A model generated the notes under the pieces. That model saw only the letters and a program-made list of their open reading frames with translations. It was not told the DNA's origin and did no database searches. Both the position numbers and the translations under genes were made by a program. Of a stretch of 64,000 nucleotides of DNA, positions 1-9,081 are shown piece by piece (positions within the stretch are counted from its first letter, which is position 1; each line of letters starts with the position of its first letter). The DNA comes from Macrococcus epidermidis. Lineage in GTDB: Bacteria > Bacillota > Bacilli > Staphylococcales > Staphylococcaceae. The stretch spans positions 1,054,001 through 1,118,000 of the forward strand of contig NZ_PZJH01000001.1 of assembly GCF_003259695.1 (NCBI RefSeq), read 5' to 3'.

Positions 1-2185
1 TTACAGTTTCATTATGAGGGTGTTTAAATCGATTATGCCGACCCGCAGAAATAATTGCAAATTTAGGATGTCGGCTAAGTAAAGTTTCACTTGTGCTCGT
101 TCTGCTTCCGTGATGACCAATTTTCACTATATCTATAGCATCATCAATCTGACTTAAGATTTCATCTTCATACGCTTTACTTAAATCACCTAAAAATAAT
201 ATATTTCTTCCGGGTTTATCGTGTTTTAAAAACACAACGATACTGTCATCATTCTCTTCTCCAGTTTGACCTGCAGATAAAAATCTTAAAGATACATTTT
301 TGTTATTATTTTCATTTTGACGCACGAACTGAATTTGCGCTTCATGTAAATAATTATTCACATCTATCAATGCTATGCCTTTTAATTGTGCTAATCGAAT
401 TATGTTCTTATACTTTTCGCTGCCATGTGCTTTAGAATTTAAAATAATACGCTCAACCATCCCTGCCTTTATTAAATTTTCAGATTCTCCAAAGTGATCA
501 GCATCAGGATGCGTCAAAATAAGCGCGTCAATTTTAGAAATACCACGATATTTTAAAAAAGGGAGCGTAACCTTGTCACTTATACTTTGTGCATTGCTGC
601 GTCTTTCCCAAGATTTGCTAAAATCCAGCTTTCCTCCTGTATCGATCATTATCGTCTTTCTACCTAGCTCCAGTATGAATGCATCACCTTGCCCAACGTC
701 CAAAAAGTGAACATAATTACTATTTTCTTTAATATTTTTATTTGTAAATATTAATAAAAATAGCAACAATGCAATGCTTAAACCTTTATAACTTTTTAAT
801 TTGCTAAATAGTAACGATAAAGCAATAAACATCAATACATAAATGAATATATGCTGTTGTTCTAATATAATTTCGACTCTAGAAAACTGCGTAAAAAATT
901 TTGTTAACATGTCATTCAATATAAAAGAACCATCTACCCATTGATTTAACCAATTAATATGGATGTTTAACATAAATAATAATAGGATGAGCGTATAAAT
1001 CGGAAAGATAATAAAAGTAAATAGTGGGATGAAAAAAATATTTGTCAACATACCGATTAAATAATTGTTATTAAAATGATAGAAAAGAATTGGAATTGTT
1101 GCTAATTGTGAGATAAAGTTAATGAGGAAAAATTGAAAAAGCTTTGATTTTTCATTATATAACGGTAAGATAAGCAAAAAACTGAAACATATAACATACG
1201 ATAGTTGAAAGCCAATATCATAAACTGTAAAAGGATCATATATTAAATTTAGTATAAATGTGAGCGATAAAAGATCCGTAAGCTGCGTCTTTAGACCTGG
1301 ATTAAATAAGATAAGCAAAATAAAAATAGTGGACCTCCAAACAGACGGTTGGCTACCTGTAAAAATCATATACATAGGTAACAACATTAGCAAAATCATT
1401 TTACACACGATTATTGGAACACTTAATCTCCGTAAAACAAAATAGAACTGTACTGATATCAGTGCAACGTGACTCCCACTGATGGCATAAAGATGATAAA
1501 TACCTAGTGTTTTAAGTAGAGACATCTCATTTTTATTTAAGTATGATGTGTCACCTAACGTTAAAGCGATTAAATATCCCTTATGCACTATATTGGATTG
1601 ATACATTGCTATAGCAACATCTTTTCTATATTTCTGAATATGTTCAATCATATTTAAATCTTGATAAGAACAATTTTGCCAGTCAACGTTCGTTAGCTTC
1701 AAACTGCCTCTTTTATGTGTATAATAGAGATAGGCATCATAATGGAAACCTGAAAAATTAGTATTTGGTAGAATATGTTGAAAACTCATTTGAGCTGAAC
1801 AACTTAGAAATGTTAATTGCATCATTTGTAATCGTTCTTTTTCAGCTTCATTGTTTATCTTGTAGAAAAATTGATATTCTTCCTGTTGTACTGTTAATGA
1901 CCCCATTAGTAAATTGCCGTCAATTTCTAAATCATCTGAAAATCTGAACTCACCTGTTGTATTGACTTTCGGCTCAAAATCAAATGGCAGTTTTTCACGT
2001 TTAAAATCATACATATTATAAAAATAAAACGCAATTAAAAATGCAGCCAAAAAAATTAACAACCATTTTTGTAGCTGCTTTTGAAATATGATAATACAGG
2101 AAATTATTATTAAAAAGATTGTAATAACGATAGAATAAGATGAAAGTATACCTGCTAATACAAGTAATACAACAACTACACCCAA
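1..2185 (-). CDS. comEC: ComEC, competence DNA-uptake channel (3' end cut by window edge)
   Basis: Inner-membrane channel thought to carry single-stranded DNA into the cell during transformation. I read one open frame of 728 codons from a TTG at 2185 to position 1 with no internal stop. It shows N-terminal membrane helices, a long hydrophobic competence domain (about residues 190-450) with SGSHVAL, and a C-terminal metallo-beta-lactamase-like domain starting near VGQGDAF (about 498), with THPDADHFGE (about 556) and GHHGSR (about 690). The TTG is supported by AGGAGG at 2191-2196 and follows the comEB stop by 15 bp. The family is about 730-770 residues, so only a short tail should be missing. 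Last gene of comEA-comEB-comEC. Confidence 0.93.
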   Translation of the reverse strand, partial: MGVVVVLLVLAGILSSYSIVITIFLIIISCIIIFQKQLQKWLLIFLAAFLIAFYFYNMYDFKREKLPFDFEPKVNTTGEFRFSDDLEIDGNLLMGSLTVQQEEYQFFYKINNEAEKERLQMMQLTFLSCSAQMSFQHILPNTNFSGFHYDAYLYYTHKRGSLKLTNVDWQNCSYQDLNMIEHIQKYRKDVAIAMYQSNIVHKGYLIALTLGDTSYLNKNEMSLLKTLGIYHLYAISGSHVALISVQFYFVLRRLSVPIIVCKMILLMLLPMYMIFTGSQPSVWRSTIFILLILFNPGLKTQLTDLLSLTFILNLIYDPFTVYDIGFQLSYVICFSFLLILPLYNEKSKLFQFFLINFISQLATIPILFYHFNNNYLIGMLTNIFFIPLFTFIIFPIYTLILLLFMLNIHINWLNQWVDGSFILNDMLTKFFTQFSRVEIILEQQHIFIYVLMFIALSLLFSKLKSYKGLSIALLLFLLIFTNKNIKENSNYVHFLDVGQGDAFILELGRKTIMIDTGGKLDFSKSWERRSNAQSISDKVTLPFLKYRGISKIDALILTHPDADHFGESENLIKAGMVERIILNSKAHGSEKYKNIIRLAQLKGIALIDVNNYLHEAQIQFVRQNENNNKNVSLRFLSAGQTGEENDDSIVVFLKHDKPGRNILFLGDLSKAYEDEILSQIDDAIDIVKIGHHGSRTSTSETLLSRHPKFAIISAGRHNRFKHPHNETV

Positions 2186-2200
2186 GACTACCTCCTATCT

Positions 2201-2662
2201 TTACATTTGTTCAAAATAGCCTGCTACATGTTTAGGATTGAATTCAATTTTTTCAGTATCAATATTAGCCTTTTTTAACAGCTCAATTGCATAAGGATGA
2301 TTCTTATAATCATTCGCATAATATATTTTCTTTATACCTGCCTGAATAATTGATTTCGTGCAATGAATACACGGGAAGTGTGTCACATATATATCCGCAC
2401 CTTCAGTTGATACACCCATTTTTGAACATTGTAATAGCGCATTCATTTCAGCATGAATTGTACGAATACAATGGCCATTCTCTATGTAACATCCTTCATC
2501 TATACAATGTACTTCACCAGATACAGAACCATTATATCCACCTGCAATTATTCGATTATCTTTTACGATTGTTGCTCCAACGCTTAAACGTGTACACGTT
2601 GAGCGTAATGCTAATAATTGTGATTGTGCCATAAAATATTCTTTCCATTGAATTCTTTCCAT
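2201..2662 (-). CDS. comEB: ComEB, dCMP deaminase family protein
   Basis: Zinc-dependent deoxycytidylate deaminase-like protein of 153 residues. The catalytic signature is visible as HAEMNALLQC (zinc His and general acid Glu) followed by PCIHCTKSIIQAG (two zinc Cys). In Bacillus the gene sits in the competence operon, although its enzymatic role is thought to be dCMP to dUMP conversion rather than DNA uptake. It lies between comEA (80 bp upstream) and comEC, so co-transcription is likely. Full length for the family. Confidence 0.93.
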   Translation of the reverse strand: MERIQWKEYFMAQSQLLALRSTCTRLSVGATIVKDNRIIAGGYNGSVSGEVHCIDEGCYIENGHCIRTIHAEMNALLQCSKMGVSTEGADIYVTHFPCIHCTKSIIQAGIKKIYYANDYKNHPYAIELLKKANIDTEKIEFNPKHVAGYFEQM

Positions 2663-2741
2663 AACATCACCTATGTCTTTTTGAACTCATTGTAATATTT
2701 ATTCATATTTTATTCAAGGTGATCTAGATACGTACAGACAT

Positions 2742-3425
2742 TTAAATAGATATATATTCCTTTAAATTTTCAAACGTTTTATCCCCTATCCCTTTTATCT
2801 CTTTAATTTCTTCTATTGATTTAAACCCTCCATTTGTTTCGCGATACTGAATAATTTCTTGAGCTTTTTTCGGCCCGATTCCAGGAATTTCTTCTAAAGC
2901 GCTTTGTTCAGACGTGTTTATATTAATTACTTTTTTATCAGTTAGATCATTACTATCATGTGTTCCTGCTTGTTGATACATCGAAAACTTATCCTGCTTC
3001 ACTTCACCTTTAAATGGAACATAGACGACCATCGCATCTTTAACAGGTGCAGCGAGATTGACCGCATCAAGGTCAGCATTTTTAAGGGGTACTGCTAGTT
3101 TAACAATATCATTGACCACTTGATTGGATTTGGCAGGATATACACCACTGAATTTCACGGCACCTTTGATATCTACTTTCAATTCCGTTACAACTTGCTG
3201 CTTATCACTCGTCAATTGAGATTGCTGGTCTACAGGTATTAAAGAAGTTTTTGTTTCTTTAGCATCCATTTGTGCTAACTGACTTAGCGAAGTATCCTCC
3301 TGAATATTCTTTGATTGGTCGTAATTTTGAAAGATGACTACTCCACTAAGCATGATAATAATTCCTATAAACAGACTGGACATCTTATTTTTGTCTATCC
3401 ATGTTTTTATCAATTCTAAATACAT
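2742..3425 (-). CDS. comEA: ComEA, membrane-anchored competence DNA receptor
   Basis: Binds double-stranded DNA at the outer membrane face and passes it to ComEC. The 227-residue product has a short cytoplasmic N-terminus, one membrane helix (about residues 16-32), an SLBB-like middle region and a C-terminal double helix-hairpin-helix (about 165-227) with the motif EIPGIGPKKAQEII and a second IKGIGDKTFENL. I chose the ATG at 3425 because GGAGGTG lies 7 bp upstream; the frame stays open 19 codons further but without a ribosome binding site. It follows the methyltransferase gene by 67 bp. Confidence 0.92.
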   Translation of the reverse strand: MYLELIKTWIDKNKMSSLFIGIIIMLSGVVIFQNYDQSKNIQEDTSLSQLAQMDAKETKTSLIPVDQQSQLTSDKQQVVTELKVDIKGAVKFSGVYPAKSNQVVNDIVKLAVPLKNADLDAVNLAAPVKDAMVVYVPFKGEVKQDKFSMYQQAGTHDSNDLTDKKVININTSEQSALEEIPGIGPKKAQEIIQYRETNGGFKSIEEIKEIKGIGDKTFENLKEYISI

Positions 3426-3492
3426 AAAAAACACCTCCACATTATTATCTGTAGAAGTGCTTAAAAATATTTTATTTGTCATAAATTAAATA

Positions 3493-4233
3493 TTATTTTA
3501 TTTTTTCTTTCTTCCTTACGACAAAAAATACACGATCAAAATATGCATCTTCATTTGTATCCACAATAAAATCAGGATCAAAATCTGCAAATATAGTGAT
3601 AATCTCAAAACCAATCTGTCCTAGCATCACTTTATATTCATCAATTTCATAAGTTCTCTGATAATGCTGTTCATCAAAACGATGATAAATATCTTGCTCA
3701 TTATCTTTGATAAAGAATGTCAGATCATGATAAACAGAAAACGGTACCTCACCTTGAATAGCATGCCAAATATATAACATCTTATCAAGTTCATCACTAT
3801 AAGTCTGGTTATCAAAATATGTTTCAAATTTAGCTGTACTATGAACGTCAAAAATAAAGATACCATCATCCTCCAGATGATCTGAAACACTTTGAAACGT
3901 TTTCTGTACATCTTCTGGTTCAGCTAAATAATTTAAACTGTCACATAGACAAGTAATTAATTGAAATTTTTGATTGAGTTCTAGTTTTGTCATATCTTGA
4001 GCAATAAGGGTCACATCACTACGTTTTGATGCAGCAATCGCTAACATCTCTTCACTCAAATCAACACCTGTCACTTTAACATTGTGTGGCATTAAATCAA
4101 GTAAAGCACCCGTGCCTGTTGCTAAATCTAACATATTTTCTTTCAAATATGGTCTTATCACTTCAAGCCATCTATCATATGGCTGATCATACATAAACTG
4201 ATCATAAATTGATGCAAATTGACCGTAAGACAT
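3493..4233 (-). CDS. YqeM-type class I SAM-dependent methyltransferase
   Basis: A 246-residue methyltransferase with the SAM-binding motif I MLDLATGTGALLDL (about residues 33-46) and post-I acidic residue in VTGVDLS. The substrate is unknown. Its place directly after rsfS and before comEA is the same as yqeM in Bacillus subtilis. The ATG overlaps the rsfS stop codon by one base (TAATG), which suggests translational coupling. The name is assigned by synteny and fold; no catalytic specificity can be read from the sequence. Confidence 0.85.
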   Translation of the reverse strand: MSYGQFASIYDQFMYDQPYDRWLEVIRPYLKENMLDLATGTGALLDLMPHNVKVTGVDLSEEMLAIAASKRSDVTLIAQDMTKLELNQKFQLITCLCDSLNYLAEPEDVQKTFQSVSDHLEDDGIFIFDVHSTAKFETYFDNQTYSDELDKMLYIWHAIQGEVPFSVYHDLTFFIKDNEQDIYHRFDEQHYQRTYEIDEYKVMLGQIGFEIITIFADFDPDFIVDTNEDAYFDRVFFVVRKKEKIK

Positions 4234-4586
4234 TAAACTTGCTCCGGCATATACTCGATAATTTCCTGATCACGATATAACTTCTCTAAGTTATAATAGT
4301 CACGTTCTTCGTGATGAAATACGTGTACTACAACATCGCCTAGATCCACTAAAATCCAGCGAGCTTCATTAAAACCTTCAAGTCGATTTACTTCGATACC
4401 ATGTTTTTGTGCTTCATCTTTTACTTCACGTGCGATTGCCTGTACTTGACGGTCACTATTCCCTTCACAAATTACGAAATAGTCCGTAATACCTGTAACA
4501 TTTGCTACATTTATTCCTATAATATCTTCTGCTCTTTTGTTATCGCAAGCGTTAAACGCAAGTTCCAATAATGCTTCTTTTTTCAT
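4233..4586 (-). CDS. rsfS: Ribosomal silencing factor RsfS
   Basis: Binds ribosomal protein L14 on the 50S subunit and blocks joining of the 30S subunit when nutrients are short. The 117-residue protein shows the DUF143/RsfS pattern: a DYFVICEGNS strand followed by the conserved GFNEARWILVDLGDVVVHVFHHEERDYY-like region near the C-terminus (seen as GDVVVHVF and ERDYYNLEKL). Full length for the family. It sits between yqeK (18 bp upstream) and the yqeM-type methyltransferase, the usual Firmicutes order. Confidence 0.93.
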   Translation of the reverse strand: MKKEALLELAFNACDNKRAEDIIGINVANVTGITDYFVICEGNSDRQVQAIAREVKDEAQKHGIEVNRLEGFNEARWILVDLGDVVVHVFHHEERDYYNLEKLYRDQEIIEYMPEQV

Positions 4587-4604
4587 TCAATCATTCCTTT
4601 TCTT

Positions 4605-5168
4605 TTACTTCTGTAAATTATAATAATTTAAACACTCTATCGTTTTAGAATATATCGGTTTATCATTTTCGATTAAATATAATGCAGTACGTTTAGAAAT
4701 TTCATAAATTGCTTTATCTAAATTCTTTTCTTCAAATACAATCTTGCGAATATCATCAACACCAGGTTGTGTACGTCCTGGTTCAATATAATCACTAATA
4801 AAGATAATTTTTTCGTTTAAACCCATTCCGGCGCGTCCTGTAGTATGATAATAAATCGCGTTATATATCTCTGAATCTATCTCATGTTTATCCATCATGT
4901 ATGCAGCGGCTACCGGACCATGTAATATTTCTGAGTTATATGACAATAAATCATTATCGAGATTATATTTCGTAACTGCCTGATATAACTTACTTAACTC
5001 ATCGTATTTCGCATAGTCATGCAAAATACCAGCCATTTCAACAATATCCTGATCACCATCAAAAATGTCAGCCATTTTTAAAGCTGTTTCTGCAACGCGA
5101 ATTGAGTGCTCATATCTTTTCTTAGGTAATTTCTCTTCAACAAGCTTTTTAGCTTTCTTCTGCTTCAT
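4605..5168 (-). CDS. yqeK: YqeK, HD-domain Ap4A hydrolase (symmetrical)
   Basis: HD-superfamily metal-dependent phosphohydrolase of 187 residues. The HD motif appears as GILHDYAKYDEL, with further metal ligands in LHGPVAAAY and IYYHTTG. Bacterial YqeK proteins cleave diadenosine tetraphosphate symmetrically to ADP, a role established for Bacillus and Staphylococcus homologues. The start lies inside nadD (20-bp overlap), so both genes are probably translated from one message. Confidence 0.9.
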   Translation of the reverse strand: MKQKKAKKLVEEKLPKKRYEHSIRVAETALKMADIFDGDQDIVEMAGILHDYAKYDELSKLYQAVTKYNLDNDLLSYNSEILHGPVAAAYMMDKHEIDSEIYNAIYYHTTGRAGMGLNEKIIFISDYIEPGRTQPGVDDIRKIVFEEKNLDKAIYEISKRTALYLIENDKPIYSKTIECLNYYNLQK

Positions 5169-5724
5169 ATAGATGTTCCTTTCTGATCAATCGCTCAATC
5201 GTATCTATTACAAAACAACGGATTGTCTTGCGCTGAGCAATTCGATTACGAATCATTGTAGAACTAATATCCATTCTTGGTATATTAAACGCTATAAATG
5301 GTTCAGGCAATTCCTGCGTATCTATATCTCGGTTAACCACAATAAACCGAACCATTTCTTTTAGTTTTTCAATTTCATACCATTGTGCTATAGATATATA
5401 CTGATCTGTACCAATTATGACCGATATGTCTGCACCTGGATATTTATCCTGCAAATATCGCATTGTGTCATACGTATAGCTTTTACCTTTGCGGTGCATC
5501 TCTACAGTATCAATTTCTCCAAAACCTAAGTAATCAATCGCTAGTTTCAGCATCGAAATACGCGCATTATTACTTGTATGTGCACCACTTTTCTTTAAAG
5601 GGCTATGTCCTGTAGGTATGAATAAGAACATATCTGGCTGCTCCTGATGAAACACTTCATTTGCCACAGTTAAATGTCCGATGTGAACCGGATCAAATGA
5701 ACCCCCATAAACAATGATTTTCAT
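5149..5724 (-). CDS. nadD: NadD, nicotinate mononucleotide adenylyltransferase
   Basis: Transfers AMP from ATP to nicotinate mononucleotide in NAD synthesis. The 191-residue protein has the nucleotidyltransferase signature GGSFDPVHIGHL at residues 7-18 and the C-terminal ATP-binding motif ISSTMIRNRI. The ATG overlaps the yhbY stop as ATGA, and the 3' end overlaps yqeK by 20 bp. Length is normal for Firmicutes NadD. Confidence 0.95.
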   Translation of the reverse strand: MKIIVYGGSFDPVHIGHLTVANEVFHQEQPDMFLFIPTGHSPLKKSGAHTSNNARISMLKLAIDYLGFGEIDTVEMHRKGKSYTYDTMRYLQDKYPGADISVIIGTDQYISIAQWYEIEKLKEMVRFIVVNRDIDTQELPEPFIAFNIPRMDISSTMIRNRIAQRKTIRCFVIDTIERLIRKEHLYEAEES

Positions 5725-6014
5725 CGTGGTAATTCAATCTTCTTATTATTTACTGATGGTTTATATAAAATAATTGTTGAACCAATAACCTGTACAAGTT
5801 CACCATATACACGTCGCGCAATTGTTTCAGCAAGTTCTTGTTTGTCATCATCATTATTTTGTAACACACTTACTTTGATTAGTTCTCTTTTTTCAAGTAC
5901 ATCATTGAGCTGTTCAATTAAATTATCACTGATACCACCTTTTCCTATTTGAAAGATCGGATCAAGATGGTGTGCTTCTGCTCGTAAAAATCTTTTTTGT
6001 TTTCCTGTTAACAT
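5721..6014 (-). CDS. yhbY: YhbY/YqeI family RNA-binding protein (CRM domain)
   Basis: A 97-residue single CRM-domain protein. The family associates with pre-50S ribosomal particles. The motif GKGGISDNLIEQL matches the conserved CRM loop, preceded by LRAEAHHLDPIFQIG. It overlaps aroE by 7 bp and nadD by 4 bp, so it is embedded in the same operon. Confidence 0.92.
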   Translation of the reverse strand: MLTGKQKRFLRAEAHHLDPIFQIGKGGISDNLIEQLNDVLEKRELIKVSVLQNNDDDKQELAETIARRVYGELVQVIGSTIILYKPSVNNKKIELPR

Positions 6015-6811
6015 TTATTTCTTCCTTTCAAGGTTGTTTGCACTGCTTCACTCATTGCGTGAGAATCAGCTTTTAGCCCCGTCCATAACTCAAAGCTTTT
6101 AGCCCCTTGCATCACAAACATACCTAATCCATTTATTATTTTTAAATTGTTTGATTCTGCTTCCTTTAAAAATGCTGTTTTTTCCGGTGTATAAATAATA
6201 TCACTTACTACACACGATTTTTTTAAATCATGGCATCGAATCAACGACATCTCATCAAATCCTGTCATTCCGACAGGTGTTGTATTGATGACTAAATCGT
6301 ATACTGAAAGGTCATTTAGCTTATCATATGTCACACCATTAACTTTGAAAGGCCACGTTTCAATACGTTTTAAAGTACGGTTAGCAACCGTAACACGATG
6401 TTTTTGCATCATTGTATAACTAATCGCTCTACTCGCACCACCGGCTCCTAAAATTAATATGTTCATATCTTCTTTTAGAACATGATTTATACTTGATAAA
6501 TACCCTAATCCATCCGTATTATATCCAATCCATTTGCCATTCTTAATATGAACCGTGTTGACTGCACCATTCATTTTAGCAGCAATATCTATTTCATCAC
6601 AATAAGCCATAATATCAACTTTAAATGGAATCGTAACATTAAAACCATCTATATTCTTTTGCGCAATGACATCTTTGATATGATGAAAATGTTTCGGATC
6701 GATGTCTAATGCACTATATTCATCATTTCTTCCTAAAGCTTTAAAATTTGCATGATGCATCACTGGAGATAACGAATGTCGAATGGGATGGCCAATGACT
6801 GCAAAATTCAT
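6008..6811 (-). CDS. aroE: AroE, shikimate dehydrogenase
   Basis: NADPH-dependent reduction of 3-dehydroshikimate to shikimate in aromatic amino acid synthesis. The 267-residue protein has the shikimate-binding N-terminus (HPIRHSLSPVMH), the catalytic lysine in GFNVTIPFK (about 57-65), the catalytic aspartate in NTDGLGYL, and the Rossmann glycine motif LGAGGASRAI. Full length. It lies 13 bp after yqeH and overlaps yhbY. Confidence 0.95.
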   Translation of the reverse strand: MNFAVIGHPIRHSLSPVMHHANFKALGRNDEYSALDIDPKHFHHIKDVIAQKNIDGFNVTIPFKVDIMAYCDEIDIAAKMNGAVNTVHIKNGKWIGYNTDGLGYLSSINHVLKEDMNILILGAGGASRAISYTMMQKHRVTVANRTLKRIETWPFKVNGVTYDKLNDLSVYDLVINTTPVGMTGFDEMSLIRCHDLKKSCVVSDIIYTPEKTAFLKEAESNNLKIINGLGMFVMQGAKSFELWTGLKADSHAMSEAVQTTLKGRNKC

Positions 6812-6824
6812 TTCGCCACCTACT

Positions 6825-7922
6825 TTATAGAATACTTGACCTTAAATATACATCGACTTGTTTCGGTGCATATACATCTATAACTGCACCTTTTTCTACA
6901 GTTATAAACCCTAGACCAGAAATAATAATATCTTGTTTATCTTCTTTAATCGATAGTGTAGTTCTTTTGACATTATCAAAATCAAAATCTTTTGTTCCTG
7001 GTGGTGTTAGTAACTCCCCTATTTGGCGGTGCCAAAGCGATTCAGCATTCTCCTGCTTCGTTCGATGTATATTAAGCATATTAGAAACAAAACAGTTTAA
7101 GCTTCTACGACCACCTGTTAAGTAATCAACACGTACAAGACCACCTAAAAATAATGTTTGACCTTCGTTCAATTGGAAGTTACGTGGTTTAATTTCATCC
7201 TTCGGCATTATGATTTTTAATTCTTTATCACTTACATAATGTGTCATTTGATGTGCCTGGATAATACCAGGTGTATCATACATAAATGAATGTTCATCTA
7301 AAGGAATATCAATTAAATCTAACGTTGTACCAGGAAAATGAGAGGTCGTAATGACATTCTTTTCACCGACGCTTGTTTCAATTAACTTATTGATTAAAGT
7401 TGATTTACCGACATTTGTCGTCCCAACCACATAAACATCTTTTCCCCCACGGTGTGTTTCAATTGATTCCAATAATTCATCAATACCATGATTCTTTTGT
7501 GCAGATATGAGTACGACATCATCAGCTTTCATCCCTAAATCTTTCGCCTGTTTTTCGATCCATAGTTTCACACGACGTTTATTAATTAATTTCGGTAATA
7601 AGTCCATTTTATTTGCCGCAATTATGACCTTTTTATTTCCAACGATTCGCTTTAAACCATTGATCCATGACCCCTGAAAATCAAATACATCGATCACATT
7701 AACGATAATACCATCTTTATCACTTAAAGCATTTAGCATGGTTAAGAAATCATCACTTGTTAAATGCACATCCTGTATCTCATTATAGTGTTTTAATCTA
7801 AAGCAACGTTTACAAATGACATCCTCTTTATTCAAACTTGAATTTGGAACGTAGCCTGGCTTTGATTGGTCTGTTGATTGCAAGATTGCACCACAACCAA
7901 TACATTTCATTTCATTACTCAA
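6825..7922 (-). CDS. yqeH: YqeH, circularly permuted ribosome-biogenesis GTPase
   Basis: GTPase needed for 30S subunit assembly. Its GTP-binding motifs are circularly permuted: the G4 motif AANKMDLL (about 103-110) and G5 SAQKNHG precede the G1 P-loop GTTNVGKSTL (about 167-176) and G3 YDTPGI. A zinc finger stands at the N-terminus (CIGC ... CKRC). The start is a TTG with AGGAGG 8 bp upstream. An extended -10 (TGC TAAAAT, 7959-7964) lies just after the tRNA terminator, so the operon down to comEC probably starts here. Confidence 0.94.
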   Translation of the reverse strand: MSNEMKCIGCGAILQSTDQSKPGYVPNSSLNKEDVICKRCFRLKHYNEIQDVHLTSDDFLTMLNALSDKDGIIVNVIDVFDFQGSWINGLKRIVGNKKVIIAANKMDLLPKLINKRRVKLWIEKQAKDLGMKADDVVLISAQKNHGIDELLESIETHRGGKDVYVVGTTNVGKSTLINKLIETSVGEKNVITTSHFPGTTLDLIDIPLDEHSFMYDTPGIIQAHQMTHYVSDKELKIIMPKDEIKPRNFQLNEGQTLFLGGLVRVDYLTGGRRSLNCFVSNMLNIHRTKQENAESLWHRQIGELLTPPGTKDFDFDNVKRTTLSIKEDKQDIIISGLGFITVEKGAVIDVYAPKQVDVYLRSSIL

Positions 7923-7958
7923 ATAATGTTCCTCCTGAAAATATTTATCAATATATTT

Positions 7959-7964
7959 ATTTTA
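7959..7964 (-). promoter_or_regulatory. Likely promoter (-10) of the yqeH-comE operon
   Basis: TAAAAT preceded by TG with one base between (extended -10), about 37 bp upstream of the yqeH TTG and downstream of the tRNA-Gly terminator. No good -35 is visible at 17 bp, which is acceptable for an extended -10 promoter. Confidence 0.45.
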
Positions 7965-7990
7965 GCACATAACGCCTACTAAGTATTGTA

Positions 7991-8027
7991 AGACAAAATA
8001 AAAGGGTTGTGCGAGTATGCACGACCC
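7991..8027 (-). terminator. Intrinsic terminator of the tRNA-Gly gene
   Basis: On the minus strand GGGTCGTGC-ATACTC-GCACAACCC forms a 9-bp stem with one mismatch, followed by TTTTATTTTG. It lies 7 bp after the tRNA. Confidence 0.8.
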
Positions 8028-8033
8028 AGATTA

Positions 8034-8104
8034 AGCGGGTGATCGGAATCGAACCGACAACATCAGCTTGGAAGGCTGAGGTTTTACCACTAAACTACAC
8101 CCGC
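8034..8104 (-). tRNA. tRNA-Gly (anticodon TCC)
   Basis: The 71-nt minus-strand sequence folds as a standard cloverleaf: acceptor GCGGGTG paired with CACCCGC, D arm with AGTGGTA, anticodon arm with TTCC in CAGCCTTCCAAGCTG (anticodon TCC), and a T arm with GGTTCGATTCC. No CCA is encoded; the discriminator base is T. It has its own promoter (TTTACA at 8149-8154 and TATTAT at 8126-8131, 17 bp apart) and its own terminator, so it is a monocistronic unit between the SPFH pair and yqeH. Confidence 0.95.
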
Positions 8105-8125
8105 ATATATTAAATTGGTATAAAT

Positions 8126-8154
8126 ATAATAACGAATATTATCATTTTTGTAAA
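8126..8154 (-). promoter_or_regulatory. Promoter of tRNA-Gly
   Basis: -35 TTTACA (8149-8154), spacer of 17 bp, -10 TATTAT (8126-8131), about 20 bp before the tRNA 5' end. Confidence 0.75.
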
Positions 8155-8198
8155 GAATAAATAAACTTATGTGTTGATTTTAGTATATTTAATACAAA

Positions 8199-8225
8199 TT
8201 AAGAGTTCAGGAAATTCCCGAACTC
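8199..8225 (-). terminator. Terminator after the SPFH gene
   Basis: GAGTTCGGG-AATTT-CCTGAACTC on the minus strand gives a 9-bp stem (one G-T pair), followed by the moderately T-rich TTAATTTGTATT. It ends 8 bp after the SPFH stop codon. Confidence 0.65.
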
Positions 8226-8232
8226 GAAATAA

Positions 8233-9081
8233 CTACTTATTCAAATCAACGATAACGCCTTCCCCACCTATCGTAATGGGTTGCTTACCGTCCCATTTAT
8301 CGATCATCTGTTTACGAATAATTTTATCTGTCAATGATTTTTCTAAAATAGCATTCGCTTTTGCCTGACCTTCTGCCTCAATTTGTTTCTTCTTGGCATT
8401 TTGTTCCGCAATTGCTCTATCTGTCTTTGCTCTTTCTAATTCTTGATTTGCTTTTACACGTTCGTCAATTGCAGCTTGTGTTGCTTTATCAGCTTTTGGG
8501 CTGGAAATCGCTATATCTTCTACAATAAACCCTTGATCTGTTAAGTTTTGCTGTAACTGTTCTAAAGTATTCTTCTTAATTTCACCCGTTTTAACACCGA
8601 ATGTTTCAATCACCGAGAATTTCGCAACAGATTGACGTAATCCATCTAGTACTCGTGTTCGAAGAAATCCATTTTCAAGTCCAGTAATATCTGCATTACC
8701 AAATTTATTAAAGATCTTCACAACTTTTGTAGGATCCACATGATAGTTCACACTAATATCCATATTTAAATTTTTACCATCACTAGTGGCAACATTTAAA
8801 TCTGTGTATTCTTTCGTCTGCGTACGAATTGGGTAATGTACAGCTTTATCTAATGGAAAAATAAAGTGCCACCCGGCAGGTTTCGTCTCTTCTTTAACAC
8901 CGCTGACTGAATAGATGACCGCTTGGTATCCTTGAGGTACCTTTTCTATAGACATAAATGCTAACATAATACCTAACAATAATAATAGCCCAAGCATAGA
9001 TGTGATTAAGAATGATTTTCTATTGATTGGTTTACGATTTTTAGGTTTAATCGTCTTTACTGATTCTGTCGATGAGTTCAT
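8233..9081 (-). CDS. SPFH/prohibitin-domain membrane protein
   Basis: A 282-residue protein with a short basic N-terminus (PKNRKPINRK), one membrane helix (about residues 27-46) and an SPFH/band 7 domain (about 48-235: VPQGYQAVIYSVSGV, then PIRTQTKEY), followed by a charged coiled coil (ANQELERAKTDRAIAEQNAK). Such proteins form membrane scaffolds and often regulate proteases such as FtsH. The start overlaps the upstream coiled-coil gene by 35 bp, implying coupling. Prohibitin-like proteins are not normally between yqeG and yqeH. Exact role unknown. Confidence 0.88.
   Translation of the reverse strand: MNSSTESVKTIKPKNRKPINRKSFLITSMLGLLLLLGIMLAFMSIEKVPQGYQAVIYSVSGVKEETKPAGWHFIFPLDKAVHYPIRTQTKEYTDLNVATSDGKNLNMDISVNYHVDPTKVVKIFNKFGNADITGLENGFLRTRVLDGLRQSVAKFSVIETFGVKTGEIKKNTLEQLQQNLTDQGFIVEDIAISSPKADKATQAAIDERVKANQELERAKTDRAIAEQNAKKKQIEAEGQAKANAILEKSLTDKIIRKQMIDKWDGKQPITIGGEGVIVDLNK

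Noticed and set aside
1-2185. comEC as a broken gene
   Set aside because: I read the frame codon by codon from 2185 to 1 and found no stop; it is cut only by the window edge.
3464-3499. Two AAAA-N5-TTTT-like dyads upstream of comEA, possible ComK boxes
   Set aside because: Each dyad has a mismatch, the spacing between them is 10 bp rather than 8, 18 or 31, and the stretch is so AT-rich that such matches are expected by chance.
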